Positions 8,201 through 16,494 of a stretch of DNA of 64,000 bases are shown in pieces. Under the pieces are notes generated by a model. That model worked only from the letters and a program-made list of their open reading frames with translations. It ran no database searches and was not told where the DNA came from. Position 1 is the stretch's first letter, and each line of letters starts with the position of its first letter. The translations under genes were made by a program, and so were the position numbers. The stretch is from Tritrichomonas musculus (lineage: Eukaryota > Parabasalia > Tritrichomonadida > Tritrichomonadidae): assembly GCA_039105265.1 (NCBI GenBank), contig JAPFFF010000013.1:1922001-1986000 (forward strand). The letters run 5' to 3'.

Positions 8201-9813
8201 TCTCGTGAAGGTATGAAATCCTTTTTGAATTTGCCTCCTAGCTTCTCACATTTATCTACATGTCTGTTGAATCTATCCATATGTTCATGACCTTTGTGAA
8301 TGTATGAACCACAATGAGGACAAATATGAATATTTGTTAATGCTTCAGCATTGATGATGTACATTATGTGAATTATCTTATCCTTTGAATACAAGAGAGC
8401 TGAAAACGTTTTGTTTGATTCGTCTGTGTTATGCCATTGGTCTTGTAAATCGAAAAAGCCTTTTTTATCTGTTTCAGTTTGGTTGTATTCATAAATGTTG
8501 ACATTGATGTTATGATTCTTCGCTGATTCTTTCATTTCTTCAATTGTGATTCCTTTGAAGGTGTTGATTAATTGTTTTGCTGCTTTTGAAGGCTTCTTTG
8601 TATAACTCAAACCGTGTTCATCACATAATATTTTCTTTGCTGCTGCTGTTCTGTCAGAGATTTTAAATGTTCGTGTTTCAATAAGTTGCTTATTCAAACA
8701 ACAAGCAAGGAAACGATACCAACACAAACAATCATCAACGTTATCAATAATGATATATTTATTTTTGCCAAACAATTCTGAAACTTCATCAATCTTTCCT
8801 GTTATCTTAACAACTCGTGAGATTGTAAACGAAACAGACCAAACGATACATAATTTGATGTTTGAAGTAGTGGTTTCATATTCATGTATTTTTGATTCAA
8901 CATACAGTTTAACTTTGTCAATATCTTTATTCTCTCTGACAATTATTGGTACTGATGCTTTATAGTTCTTCCATTTGATATCACTTGCTTCATATGTATA
9001 TCTTTCACTTTCATTCTTTGGTGGTATCTCAAATATACCAGTCAATTGAAAATATATTTTGAACGGTTTCACTTCTTGTTTAAATACTGTTTCAGTCAAA
9101 TATTCATTGATGTCTTCAATTGATGAAACTCCGTTCTTGTAATATATTTTTATCGGTTCTTTACTGTCTTCATCTAATCGTTCAACCTTTTCATTATCAT
9201 TTGGGAATTGGTCAATGAAATGACTGCATGCTTCAACTGCTTCATCAAAGTTCTCAGGTTCATTGATTATGAAATATGAGTCATGTTTTGAATGAACACC
9301 TTTATAGCCAAACTTTTTGAGGTATTCAATTAATTCAGCATTTTCATTGTTAAATCGAATGTCTTCATATCGTTGAGGTTGTTTGTTTGTCTTTGGCGGT
9401 AATGGTCTCAATAATATATTTTCAGATTTAATTAATTGAAGGGCTTTGTTGAGTGCATCATGAGCAATTTTAATGTTGTTCTCGATTTGTTTTTGTTTTA
9501 GTTTTTGTTCATCATTTTGTTCTTCTTCTTCAAATTGTTCCTCTTCCTCCTCTTCTTCTTGTTCTTCTGCTTCTCTTTTCATTCTATTAACGAAATCTAA
9601 TATTGATATGTCATCTATTCTATTACCTTCATGTTCTCTAAAACCGAATGAAGTTAGATAATTTTCTAAAATGTTTTTGAAATGTTTAACATCATAATCA
9701 GAAGGTTTAGATGTTGACAAACGAGGTTTTAATTGAAGTTCATTATTGATATACCTGATTTGTTCAATAACAAATGATTTGGTATCTTTTCTATAGTAAT
9801 AACGAGAACTCAT
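5230..9813 (-). CDS. Maverick-type DNA polymerase B with internal HNH domain, 1527 aa
   Basis: Order of parts: an acidic, glutamate-rich low-complexity stretch (about 85-105); a cysteine-rich segment DNVDDCLCWYRFLACCL (near 360); a zinc-finger-like CPHCG...HVDKC (near 500); the exonuclease motifs YITYDFETME (about 570), FGFNSSRFDSN and YNDND (near 815); an HNH zinc nuclease core CHLCGEHFTYNNKPTLDRID then CAEC (about 930-970); and the polymerase motifs DFNSLYPS (about 1064), SMNGSYGYDG and VDTDSLYMS (about 1365). All catalytic residues expected of a protein-primed family B polymerase with proofreading are present, and the frame looks whole. The HNH domain sits between the exonuclease and the palm. 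It has no recognisable intein splice ends, so it reads as a domain insertion. The product would replicate the element. Confidence 0.92.
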   Translation of the reverse strand: MSSRYYYRKDTKSFVIEQIRYINNELQLKPRLSTSKPSDYDVKHFKNILENYLTSFGFREHEGNRIDDISILDFVNRMKREAEEQEEEEEEEQFEEEEQNDEQKLKQKQIENNIKIAHDALNKALQLIKSENILLRPLPPKTNKQPQRYEDIRFNNENAELIEYLKKFGYKGVHSKHDSYFIINEPENFDEAVEACSHFIDQFPNDNEKVERLDEDSKEPIKIYYKNGVSSIEDINEYLTETVFKQEVKPFKIYFQLTGIFEIPPKNESERYTYEASDIKWKNYKASVPIIVRENKDIDKVKLYVESKIHEYETTTSNIKLCIVWSVSFTISRVVKITGKIDEVSELFGKNKYIIIDNVDDCLCWYRFLACCLNKQLIETRTFKISDRTAAAKKILCDEHGLSYTKKPSKAAKQLINTFKGITIEEMKESAKNHNINVNIYEYNQTETDKKGFFDLQDQWHNTDESNKTFSALLYSKDKIIHIMYIINAEALTNIHICPHCGSYIHKGHEHMDRFNRHVDKCEKLGGKFKKDFIPSREALPYCPHILNNPVYLYCLSYELEWKPTIHYITYDFETMEQKIEKKVSDKSVINSRLIPLSVSSCVKLDKGLITKNFDIRTNEFIAKWIDWLFVVGCDVYVDKLNHLKSFIKDKSEDELNKIDTSLKTITVFGFNSSRFDSNLFKEQLIKNHWSIDSGMIGTATSLKQFILKSSKYPIRLRFIDAQAFVAGGTLKQFGIDFGGISNSSKGVFPYEAINSENYNEVLSKNEPFKYEDFYSYLNQKNPLTKADYEEYLIDSKRFATRWDYLLSYNDNDVEMMINPIDNLIQMNAEYKVDLISNLSLSKNASYIKYALAYKDFNPKNDYEIINKSNTFKPSMKWWLNKCDNYRKQDMKHNFCSQKGDSSLQSNQNQRDISKCVSEKDFDAFMKLYESNETGKCHLCGEHFTYNNKPTLDRIDNNKGHQIDNCLLACAECNRLRQRDDDKITRTKIQLKKFCKLHHLPTLITDEKEYYNLRENITGGLSNVLHRVNIRGQTLINKLKYDAVNDRIISYDTSNIVSHVAGIDFNSLYPSSFSSVKHSFNPYHGGIMYMPGSFIKRFDVYDEDGNKNEKVFNSAMNIIQSKKRFDANPEFIFKAEVKLRCPKNKINDLINFPPVFRNINIMNDEQTIGSYMYKYMKDNKLNSADKETRKLTMLLDTCGTFMTFSNYLLWFLIDHGLIVDDIKSLSLYEAHDGFNQFVCEFMKKRQDILSGKAHGNEKFYKISMNGSYGYDGMNSENFNKVRIVDKNKAFQLIASDTYRNGCKLSNDCYLIQSQPHSFKCNTCLQESFWTLDNAKYWYLTFLYDFLYKCIDMNKIHFNSVDTDSLYMSIAGDMDKPIDQLFDYVIKDKTFYDKHIYSFMPNPAINDVYDEKKILGCCVEKFGANQVALCAKCYTIWSDDKTISLKLKGVSLKKNNIKSSDYKNVIEKQSVMKGKNINLQLNSQLMSKITVIKNALTAAHSKMLVLSNHCCCPYVNGFTAKDYFIENH

Positions 9814-9824
9814 TTATGATATTA

Positions 9825-9831
9825 TTAAAAA
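9825..9831 (-). promoter_or_regulatory. TTTTTAA box before polymerase B
   Basis: The minus strand reads TTTTTAA, 11 nt before the ATG at 9813. It is a one-base variant of the element-wide box. Confidence 0.4.
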
Positions 9832-9889
9832 ATCAAATTATTTGAAATTTGAAAAAATGTTAAATCAAAAAATAAAAAATATTTCGAGT

Positions 9890-9896
9890 TTTTTAT
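9890..9896 (+). promoter_or_regulatory. TTTTTAT box before 116-aa ORF
   Basis: The plus strand reads TTTTTAT, 9 nt before the ATG at 9906. The 92-bp gap between 9814 and 9905 therefore carries divergent boxes for the polymerase and this gene. Confidence 0.5.
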
Positions 9897-9905
9897 TTCA
9901 TTGAA

Positions 9906-10256
9906 ATGTCTGAGTTAAGAGAAATAATAAAACACATTGAAGAAATACATAAATTACTTTTGATATTAGAATCAAAACAAGAAGTAAGTGAAGAAGAAGA
10001 AACAAATGAAGAAGCAAATACAGAAGCAAACCATAAAAGAACGCGTTCAATATTCAATTCATCAAAGTTCTTGAACAAGGATGAACGTGAAAAAGTTATA
10101 CAATTTTTGGATGATAAAGTAATGAATGATATAAATAAGTTGCCAGGACATAAAAGGTGTTCATATACACAAAACTTATTGAAAGAAAAATTGAAGTTAA
10201 ATGTATCATCATATATGATTAATAGATTATTGGCATTTAAGAACAACAAAGAATAA
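9906..10256 (+). CDS. Unrecognised Maverick ORF, 116 aa
   Basis: Family not recognised. The first 45 residues are a leucine- and isoleucine-spaced helix that may be a coiled coil, running into an acidic glutamate/asparagine run. The C-terminal half is basic (NHKRTRSIFNSSKFLNKD, then LKEKLKLNVSSYMINRLLAF) and could be a small helical DNA-binding or assembly domain. It is divergently placed to the polymerase gene and heads a plus-strand run of four to five small genes ending with the ATPase, which suggests a co-regulated block. Confidence 0.55.
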   Translation: MSELREIIKHIEEIHKLLLILESKQEVSEEEETNEEANTEANHKRTRSIFNSSKFLNKDEREKVIQFLDDKVMNDINKLPGHKRCSYTQNLLKEKLKLNVSSYMINRLLAFKNNKE

Positions 10257-10294
10257 AAATATCATTTAATTAATTTGTTTATTTTTGGTTTAAA

Positions 10295-10540
10295 ATGAAT
10301 AGTGCAATTAAAGGTTTGAGTTGTGATACATCAGCTTTACACGCTCAGTTTCGAATAGTTAAAGACAAGATATTCAATGAATGTATGAATTCTGAAGATG
10401 ATGCATTAAACGGAAAGTTTGATAAGATGATTCACATATTGTCGATATATAAACAACTATTTAATGATATTGAATCGATTAAAATACAATTAAGAGCTAT
10501 TGATGAACGTATCAAATCAGCTGAACAAATGACTTTGTAA
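10295..10540 (+). CDS. Unrecognised Maverick ORF, 81 aa
   Basis: Family not recognised. The product is a short, mostly helical, charged protein (KFDKMIHILSIYKQLFNDIE, then IKIQLRAIDERIKSAEQ) with heptad-like leucine and isoleucine spacing, so a small coiled-coil protein is likely. There is no signal peptide. A weaker version of the box (TGTTTAT) ends 12 nt before its ATG. Spacing to both neighbours is short (38 and 54 nt), as in a compact viral gene block. Confidence 0.5.
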   Translation: MNSAIKGLSCDTSALHAQFRIVKDKIFNECMNSEDDALNGKFDKMIHILSIYKQLFNDIESIKIQLRAIDERIKSAEQMTL

Positions 10541-10577
10541 ATGAATCATTGAATGACTCATCATTAATGTTGTTTTA

Positions 10578-10584
10578 TTTTTAT
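10578..10584 (+). promoter_or_regulatory. TTTTTAT box before 191-aa ORF
   Basis: The plus strand reads TTTTTAT, 10 nt before the ATG at 10595. Confidence 0.5.
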
Positions 10585-10594
10585 TCAAACATTC

Positions 10595-11170
10595 ATGGCA
10601 TTATCAAAAGCTCGTATTCTTTCCAGTGAGAACGATGCATCAGTTAAGCAGGAACAATCAACCAGTATTAATATAAACATCAAACCAAAGCAACCACAAC
10701 CAGTTGAATATCCATCAGTTCAACCATTACCACAATCATCTCAAGCCACAAATTTTACTATACCTCAGATGAATGGAGTATATCAATCACAGCATCCAAC
10801 AAACAACGTTTCCCTAGAAAGAGGTATCAGTGATATTGGAGCTGATATAACAGAACTTGAAACCAAAAACAAATTCCTTGAGATATTGTTATCAATCTAT
10901 GAAACAAATCCGATAAAAGTCAATGATTTATTGATTTGTCATTCAAATACATTAATGGAACTCATCAAATTACTAACACAAGCAGATAAAGTTGAATTGA
11001 TTGTCAATGATGATTGTGCGTGTAATGGTTGCGTTTCTCGTTCCAAATATCTTTTAATTGATAGGATATTGGTGTACAAAAATAATGAATCAAATGACTT
11101 GAAATACAAATACAATAGCATTTATACAGAACTCATTAGACACAACATTTCATTAAAAACATGTATTTAA
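10595..11170 (+). CDS. Unrecognised Maverick ORF, 191 aa, Pro/Gln-rich N-terminus
   Basis: Family not recognised. Residues 25-75 are rich in proline, glutamine and serine and probably disordered. The rest is helical, with a CACNGC cysteine cluster near residue 143. The layout (disordered linker then compact domain with a cysteine cluster) would suit a structural or adaptor protein, but no fold is identified. It sits 10 nt upstream of the tiny membrane-protein ORF and shares its strand with the ATPase. Confidence 0.5.
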   Translation: MALSKARILSSENDASVKQEQSTSININIKPKQPQPVEYPSVQPLPQSSQATNFTIPQMNGVYQSQHPTNNVSLERGISDIGADITELETKNKFLEILLSIYETNPIKVNDLLICHSNTLMELIKLLTQADKVELIVNDDCACNGCVSRSKYLLIDRILVYKNNESNDLKYKYNSIYTELIRHNISLKTCI

Positions 11171-11180
11171 AAACTAATAA

Positions 11181-11312
11181 ATGATATATGAAATATTAGT
11201 TGTTTCATTATTAACAGGTTTATTTTTAGTGAAGATTGTTGAAGTATCTTTAATGATGCCTGACAAAGAACCAGAACTCAGTGAAGAGATAAGAACAAAA
11301 ATGTATTCATGA
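11181..11312 (+). CDS. Small single-pass membrane protein, 43 aa
   Basis: A short open frame lies between the 191-residue ORF and the ATPase: ATG at 11181, TGA ending at 11312. Its first half is one continuous hydrophobic helix (YEILVVSLLTGLFLVKIVEV) and its second half is short and charged (DKEPELSEEIRTKM). Tiny membrane proteins are common beside ATPase and structural genes in Mavericks and related viruses. The gap-free packing on both sides (10 and 24 nt) supports a real gene. Function unknown; no box was seen before it, so it may depend on the upstream gene's transcript. Confidence 0.5.
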   Translation: MIYEILVVSLLTGLFLVKIVEVSLMMPDKEPELSEEIRTKMYS

Positions 11313-11336
11313 AGAGCTTTAACGAAAACTAAAGAA

Positions 11337-12251
11337 ATGAAAGGTTTCATGAAACCCACTCAGTTTAATTACAAAGAGATTTTATTCTCTAGTGGTTCTG
11401 ATTATGATGATGACCAAATGAGTTTTGCATTTGAATATGAATCATTCGAGCCAACTGTTAATGAAACAACATTTAATATTGATGACGAGATGAATAAAGC
11501 ATATCAACGCAATGAATCAAAAATAAAGAATGAATCAATCAGACCAATCGCAAACGGTATCTATTCATATTACAATTCATTGAACATACTCGTTGGTCAG
11601 CAAGGTAAAGGAAAGAGTCATATAATGCTACGAGATGTTATTCAAATGTCTCGAATGAAGAACGCTGGCTTTCATTTAATTGTTTATGTATCACGAAACG
11701 GAACAATCAATGATGCAACATTCGAAAGCCAACGCGAATTGATACAGCTACCAATAAAAACTGTTGCTGACAGCAATGCTGAAGAATATCTTAAACAACT
11801 TGATTTATATAAAGAATTGTATAACAAATATTCATCAACACCAAAAATAGTAATCGATGAAAAGAAGTTAAACGATATGTTTGAGTTTCTTCATATCAAT
11901 AAACTAGGTCAACCAAATAAACCACTAAATACTATCATTCTTTGTGAAGACTTCTTGAAATCGAAACTAATTAAATCATCCTATTTTATCAATACCATCA
12001 GTCAGCTTCGACATAAGAATCTAATCATATTCGTTAACATCCAGTTCTTCAAAGCTTTAACAACAGAATGGAAAAATAATGCAACATCATTCTTCATCTT
12101 TAGTGGTTATTCACGACAGAAACTCGGCTACATATATCAACAAGTTCCATTTCCAATAGATTTCGAAGAGCTATGGAATCGATACAGAACAATGAAAGCA
12201 CATCAATTCGTTTTAATCAATGTTCGAACTAATAACCTTTCATTCATCTAA
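11337..12251 (+). CDS. Maverick packaging-type P-loop ATPase (FtsK/HerA, A32-like)
   Basis: Walker A is GQQGKGKS at residues 87-94. A Walker B-like strand is NTIILCEDF around 198-206, and a sensor-like segment LIIFVNIQFF follows. Length (304 residues) fits the DNA-packaging ATPases of Mavericks, virophages and adenovirus-like elements, which pump genome into a capsid. The P-loop segment closely resembles the one in the GC-richer element's ATPase/integrase ORF (VGKQGQGKTV), including the following LIVYVSRNG versus LLVYVTKDG. Its 3' end overlaps the convergent 152-residue ORF by 12 bases. The presence of a packaging ATPase argues that the lineage made, or makes, particles. Confidence 0.85.
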   Translation: MKGFMKPTQFNYKEILFSSGSDYDDDQMSFAFEYESFEPTVNETTFNIDDEMNKAYQRNESKIKNESIRPIANGIYSYYNSLNILVGQQGKGKSHIMLRDVIQMSRMKNAGFHLIVYVSRNGTINDATFESQRELIQLPIKTVADSNAEEYLKQLDLYKELYNKYSSTPKIVIDEKKLNDMFEFLHINKLGQPNKPLNTIILCEDFLKSKLIKSSYFINTISQLRHKNLIIFVNIQFFKALTTEWKNNATSFFIFSGYSRQKLGYIYQQVPFPIDFEELWNRYRTMKAHQFVLINVRTNNLSFI

Positions 12252-12698
12252 TACAATTTGTTGTTGAACACCAACAAACAGTTGTGGTGTATTGATATTA
12301 TATTTTTGTCTCATTTGTTCAATGAGTTCTTTTGTTTTCTTATCATTAACTTTCCTGATACTGTAATTATAATACTTGTATTCTTTAAATGATTGCTCTT
12401 CATTTGAACCTTCAACGAAGAACTCAATAGATGTTGTTGATATTCTTCTTCTAACATTTAATGTTAATGTTATATATTCGAGCCCGAGTTCAACAATCTT
12501 ATCATAATATAATCGTTTGAATTCATTATCTTTGTTCTTCAATGATATGTATATCACTTTAGATTTATATGCAGCCTTTCCACAAGGTATTGGATATCTA
12601 TCACACAGAATTGAGAAATCACATTGTTTGAACTTCTCTGATTCATCCAACATATCAATAAGTGAATTGATGTAATCATAAACTTTTGGTGTTGACAT
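12240..12698 (-). CDS. Unrecognised Maverick ORF, 152 aa
   Basis: Family not recognised. The predicted protein alternates short beta-like strands and basic turns (KVIYISLKNKDNEFKRLYYD, then ITLTLNVRRRIST). It has a long helical end and the sequence DRYPIPCG near residue 34. There are no membrane segments. It converges on the ATPase gene with a 12-base overlap. The nearest box-like sequence, TTTTTAA, is 15 nt upstream of its ATG, the longest spacing in the set. Confidence 0.5.
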   Translation of the reverse strand: MSTPKVYDYINSLIDMLDESEKFKQCDFSILCDRYPIPCGKAAYKSKVIYISLKNKDNEFKRLYYDKIVELGLEYITLTLNVRRRISTTSIEFFVEGSNEEQSFKEYKYYNYSIRKVNDKKTKELIEQMRQKYNINTPQLFVGVQQQIVLDE

Positions 12699-12768
12699 AT
12701 CTTTAGAGTGAAATTAAAAAACAAAAAACAAAAATAAAAACGTCATTGAAGACACTTCAGATATCTTT

Positions 12769-12975
12769 TTAATAAATGAGCTCTTCAAGTTCAGCAATTA
12801 ATTCAGCAGGTCCGTTGAATTTCTTTAGTTGTTCAATAAAGTGATTTATCTCTTTTAGTACTCCGTCAACAACATCATCATTATCGTAGAGGTATTTTAA
12901 TGCAGGTCTACAACCATTTAGCTTTTTGTTGATTCTATTAATGAGGATGCTTAATTGTTCGGCTTGGTTTGACAT
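12769..12975 (-). CDS. Unrecognised Maverick ORF, 68 aa
   Basis: Family not recognised. The product is a short all-helical protein with regular leucine/isoleucine spacing (EQLSILINRINKKLNG, then ELIAELEELIY), most likely a small coiled-coil protein. It lies 70 nt upstream of the 152-residue ORF on the same strand and is preceded by a TTTTTAT box at 12 nt, which is the best evidence that it is expressed. Confidence 0.5.
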   Translation of the reverse strand: MSNQAEQLSILINRINKKLNGCRPALKYLYDNDDVVDGVLKEINHFIEQLKKFNGPAELIAELEELIY

Positions 12976-12987
12976 TATAAATTGCTG

Positions 12988-12994
12988 ATAAAAA
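12988..12994 (-). promoter_or_regulatory. TTTTTAT box before 68-aa ORF
   Basis: The minus strand reads TTTTTAT, 12 nt before the ATG at 12975. Confidence 0.45.
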
Positions 12995-13151
12995 AATAAA
13001 AAATTTTTGAAAGTTCTATTTTTCGTTATTTTTCGTTGTTGTTATTTTTGGGAGTTTGTCAATTTATTCAAAATTTGTCTATGCCATTTTGTGAAAGTTT
13101 CGAGGGCTAATTTTGAAAAAGTGGCGATTTTTTGAGTCATGTAGCTGAGGT

Positions 13152-13634
13152 TTGGGGTCTGTAAACCCTATGACAAGGGGGTCATTTTTTATCCCCCCTC
13201 CAGACGGTCCACTATCACTACTAACCAATACGTTATCGAAATTCAAGAGAATCGCTAATAGATATGGTTTCACGGATGATGAAGCTAAAGACTATCTTCA
13301 AAACAAAGTCGTTCATGATCAACATATTCCACCACCCAAATTCATGCATATCTATTCGAAGATTCAACACGCGTTTCAAATGGATACATTTATTGGAGAT
13401 CCAGACTATTTGATGTTCATTAACGTTAACACACGTAAAGCATATGCGTATGAGATGATCAATAAAGGTGCTAAACAAGTGTTGAAATCATTAACCGAGT
13501 TCATCAAATCAGAACCTGAGTGTAAGTCTATCATATCAGATGAAGATGCATCATACTTATCGAAATCCGTACTAGATTTCATGAGAGAACATGTTATTGT
13601 ATATGGTACTGATCAAGGAAAACAGACAAATTGA
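13152..13634 (+). pseudogene. Maverick integrase fossil (rve type)
   Basis: The sequence FMHIYSKIQHAFQMDTFIGD, then YLMFINVNTRKAYAYEM, then IISDEDASYLS is the Maverick-type integrase core. QMDTF carries the first catalytic aspartate and ISDED the second. It is preceded by a helical segment (RIANRYGFTDDEAKDYLQNK) shared with the integrase piece near 16.3 kb. The gene is broken. It sits at the right end of the AT-rich Maverick, the usual place for an integrase, next to an inverted-repeat arm. Confidence 0.8.
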
Positions 13635-13772
13635 ATACTTTGGAAACTTTTTCTATGCATGGTCTCAAAAAAAAATGATATTTTCTTAAGGCTTTCAAAA
13701 TATTGAATAAATTTTGCTTTTTTCTCAATTTTTATTTTTTTTTTTTCTGAGCTAAAGTGGATAAGCATTCAA
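13605..13772 (+). repeat. Inverted repeat, left arm (about 170 bp)
   Basis: It begins GGTACTGATCAAGGAAAACA and is nearly identical, in reverse complement, to 24131-24300; differences are one substitution and homopolymer-length changes. The arms enclose 10.4 kb. The left arm overlaps the end of the integrase fossil. The pair could be the ends of a large composite element or the trace of an inversion. Confidence 0.85.
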
Positions 13773-14722
13773 ATAAAAAATATTGAATTAAAATAAAAAA
13801 ATAGAAATATCTGATTGAAAATCGAATATATCCATTTCTTTACCAAAATAATCTGAATATTATGGATATTTCTTTCTAATTATTCATTTTGCAAAATACT
13901 ATATTTTTTTTATTTTTATCAGAAAAATTAAATATCATTCAAAATAGCTACATTCAAATATAAATATGATTTTCTTTAAACTGTTCAAAGAAATTACAAT
14001 AATAACCACAAAATTTATATCAATAGATTATATAATAATTTTTAATAGCAAACCAGAATGATTCTTCATTCATTTAACAATTCAAGAAATAGTGAAATTT
14101 AAGAGTGTTAAATACCCTGAACCATTTTATGTAATACGATCTGAATTACAATTTAATTTATTCACTTGGTAATGCATCTGCACCTAAATGTTTTGATGAT
14201 ACATTTCTTTAATAAATATATGATTCAACATAAAAAAAAAAGCAAATTTTTAAAGCATATGAATGGCCCGAAATCAAACAATTTTAAATTTTCGGTTACA
14301 AAGCTAAAATTCGATCATTTTTTGATGAAATTGAGAAAGTCAAGAATAATCAAATCACGAGATGATATATGATATGTTGATTTGAATTATAGTGTAAATG
14401 TTTCTGATACAATAATATCTAGCAAAATCAAGATAATAAAAAAGTTAATATGAAAATTTTATATATGATAGTTAATCATTAAAAAAAAATACAAATGTAA
14501 TTTAATTAGTAGTTAAAATTCAAAGTATTTCTGGTACTAATATAGAAGATAGCTTATTTAATCTTTTTGAAATTATTATAAAAAATATTTAATATATAAT
14601 TAAATCAAAGCAATCTGAGTCTTGATAAAAATATCAAAGTAATACCAAATGAAATTTGTTTAAAATGTATTTACAATTGAAAAACAAATATAATAATCAT
14701 TTGGATGTATTGCTTATACAAA

Positions 14723-14753
<31 letters not shown>

Positions 14754-15546
14754 CAATTATTTTATATATAAAAAGGAATAAAAATTAATTATGGAAAGAT
14801 AACAGTATAATAACAGCAACACTCTGTATAAAATTTATTTAATCTTTTAGTATCAACAATAAATATAAATTACGAATGATGATTGATATTGTGAAAATTT
14901 TTTTTATTTTGATTTTTCAACATTATCTTTATGAATGACAAAGCAAATAAAGTAACATAGCTATGATATACCACCTTATTAAAGATAAAAGTGGAAATAC
15001 TATTTCAAACTTTGAAATTCAAAAGAAATTTTCAAATATTTATTAAAACTTTTTATATTTGAATTTTAAATATTCAAAAGATATAATAAACTATACATGA
15101 GATTAATACTAAGTATTAATTGAAAATACATTATGTATATGAATTAAATAGTATTTTATATGCATTTATTAGGTGAAAATAGAGTTGTCTTGTTAGTTGT
15201 CACTTTTTATGCCTGACTTTTTTTCATCGAGGTGACGATGTGCTCATAAAATACCGATATAAAAATAAACGTATAAACAGAAATAAATTTTTTTGGCAAA
15301 AAGAAGAGCTTAAAAAACAACGCTTGATATTTTTCAAATAATATAAAGTTTATAAACTTTAAAAATAATTTGTTTCTTATAAATGATGGCACTTTATTAC
15401 AAATATATAATAAATGATATCTTGTATTTGTATAACTAGAAAACTTGAGAAAACTAAAAAAATCAATCAAAATTGGTTGAGGTTTTATTCGATTTTTTGA
15501 GATTTAAATTGAATTAATTCAAAGTTTTAATCAGAAATTTATATAA
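13773..15546. other. AT-rich non-coding stretch
   Basis: There is no convincing gene: short open frames here lack known motifs and are in very AT-rich DNA. It contains a poly-T run at about 14727-14753. Confidence 0.6.
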
Positions 15547-15672
15547 TAAATCAAAAACAAATCAAAGATGTTCAAATGGATGAATGCTATGATTATAATA
15601 AGAAGATATTTATTGAAACCATTTACTCAGCAGCAAATGTAATAAGTGAAAATGAAGATATAGATGAAGTTG

Positions 15673-15933
15673 GATATGGTAGTGGGTGTTGCATACCACA
15701 CTACACACATGAAACTTACACTTTTGGTCTATTTTAATAACGAAAATGACAAAATGACAATCAATTAGCAATGTCATGATTTACGTCTAGTGGCGCGTAT
15801 ATTTAATGTATAACCTCAACGTCAGAGCAGTTGGTGATGATTTCATGTGTTGCTATCATAAATGATATAACAATGAATGAAATATAATTTATTGATGTCA
15901 TAAATGAAACGCTTAACTGACCCAATCGATTAC
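15673..15933 (+). repeat. Terminal inverted repeat, left
   Basis: The 261-bp arm begins GATATGGTAGTGGGTGTTGC and ends GACCCAATCGATTAC. It is identical to the reverse complement of 17403-17663. Confidence 0.85.
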
Positions 15934-16059
15934 GAGCGAATCGAATTAATTTATTTTCAACCATTGAGTGTTCTGTTGAAACGAGATGATAAGACATTGA
16001 GTCAACAAATGAAGAAATTGAAAGAAGAGACAAAAATAAAAATGTTTACTGATGAAACG

Positions 16060-16419
16060 TTTAATATACATTTTTGACATCATCAATGAATTTATTAAAT
16101 GCTTCAATTATTGTTTTTGCTCCTTTCCCAACCAATGGATAACTGTAAGCTTTGCGTGTGTTGATATTAATGAACATCAAATAATTTAATTCTTTTGTCT
16201 GTTATTAATGAACGTGTCCATTTGATATCCTCCAGGATGTTTTGAATAGATGTTCATATATTTTGGTTTGTCTGGTACAACATCATGAATGATATTATTT
16301 TTCAAATATTCTCTTGCTTCCTTTTCATTAAATCCATATCTTTTCGCTAGTTGTACAATTTTTGATGGTGTCCTCCATGGATAACGATTATATAAATCTT
16401 CAATTGACTTGAAAGTCAT
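16060..16419 (-). pseudogene. Maverick integrase fossil, second copy
   Basis: The minus strand gives LAKRYGFNEKEAREYLKNNI, then YMNIYSKHPGGYQMDTF, then YLMFININTRKAYSYP. It is clearly the same integrase family as the one at 13152-13634. It lies just inside the left terminal repeat and is broken. Confidence 0.7.
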
Positions 16420-16494
16420 TTTATATATATAACAACCTCTGATGATTCATCATCTGCATTTCAATCATAAAACTTTCAGTAACTGGTAATAATT

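Larger units (their letters stand above)
4536..13634. mobile_element. AT-rich Maverick-like element
   Basis: This is about 9 kb of densely packed ORFs with one composition. It holds an HNH endonuclease, a 1527-residue polymerase B, small ORFs, a P-loop ATPase and, at the right, an integrase piece of the Maverick type. Most ORFs are open and look whole; the integrase is broken. No capsid or protease gene was recognised, so the unknown ORFs may fill those roles or the element may lack them. Its outer limits are approximate because matching terminal repeats were not found on both sides. It looks young on the evidence of its long open frames. Confidence 0.75.

Noticed and set aside
9473-9661. Serine/cysteine-rich frame opposite the polymerase gene
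   Set aside because: It is the shadow of the glutamate-rich run in polymerase B on the other strand.
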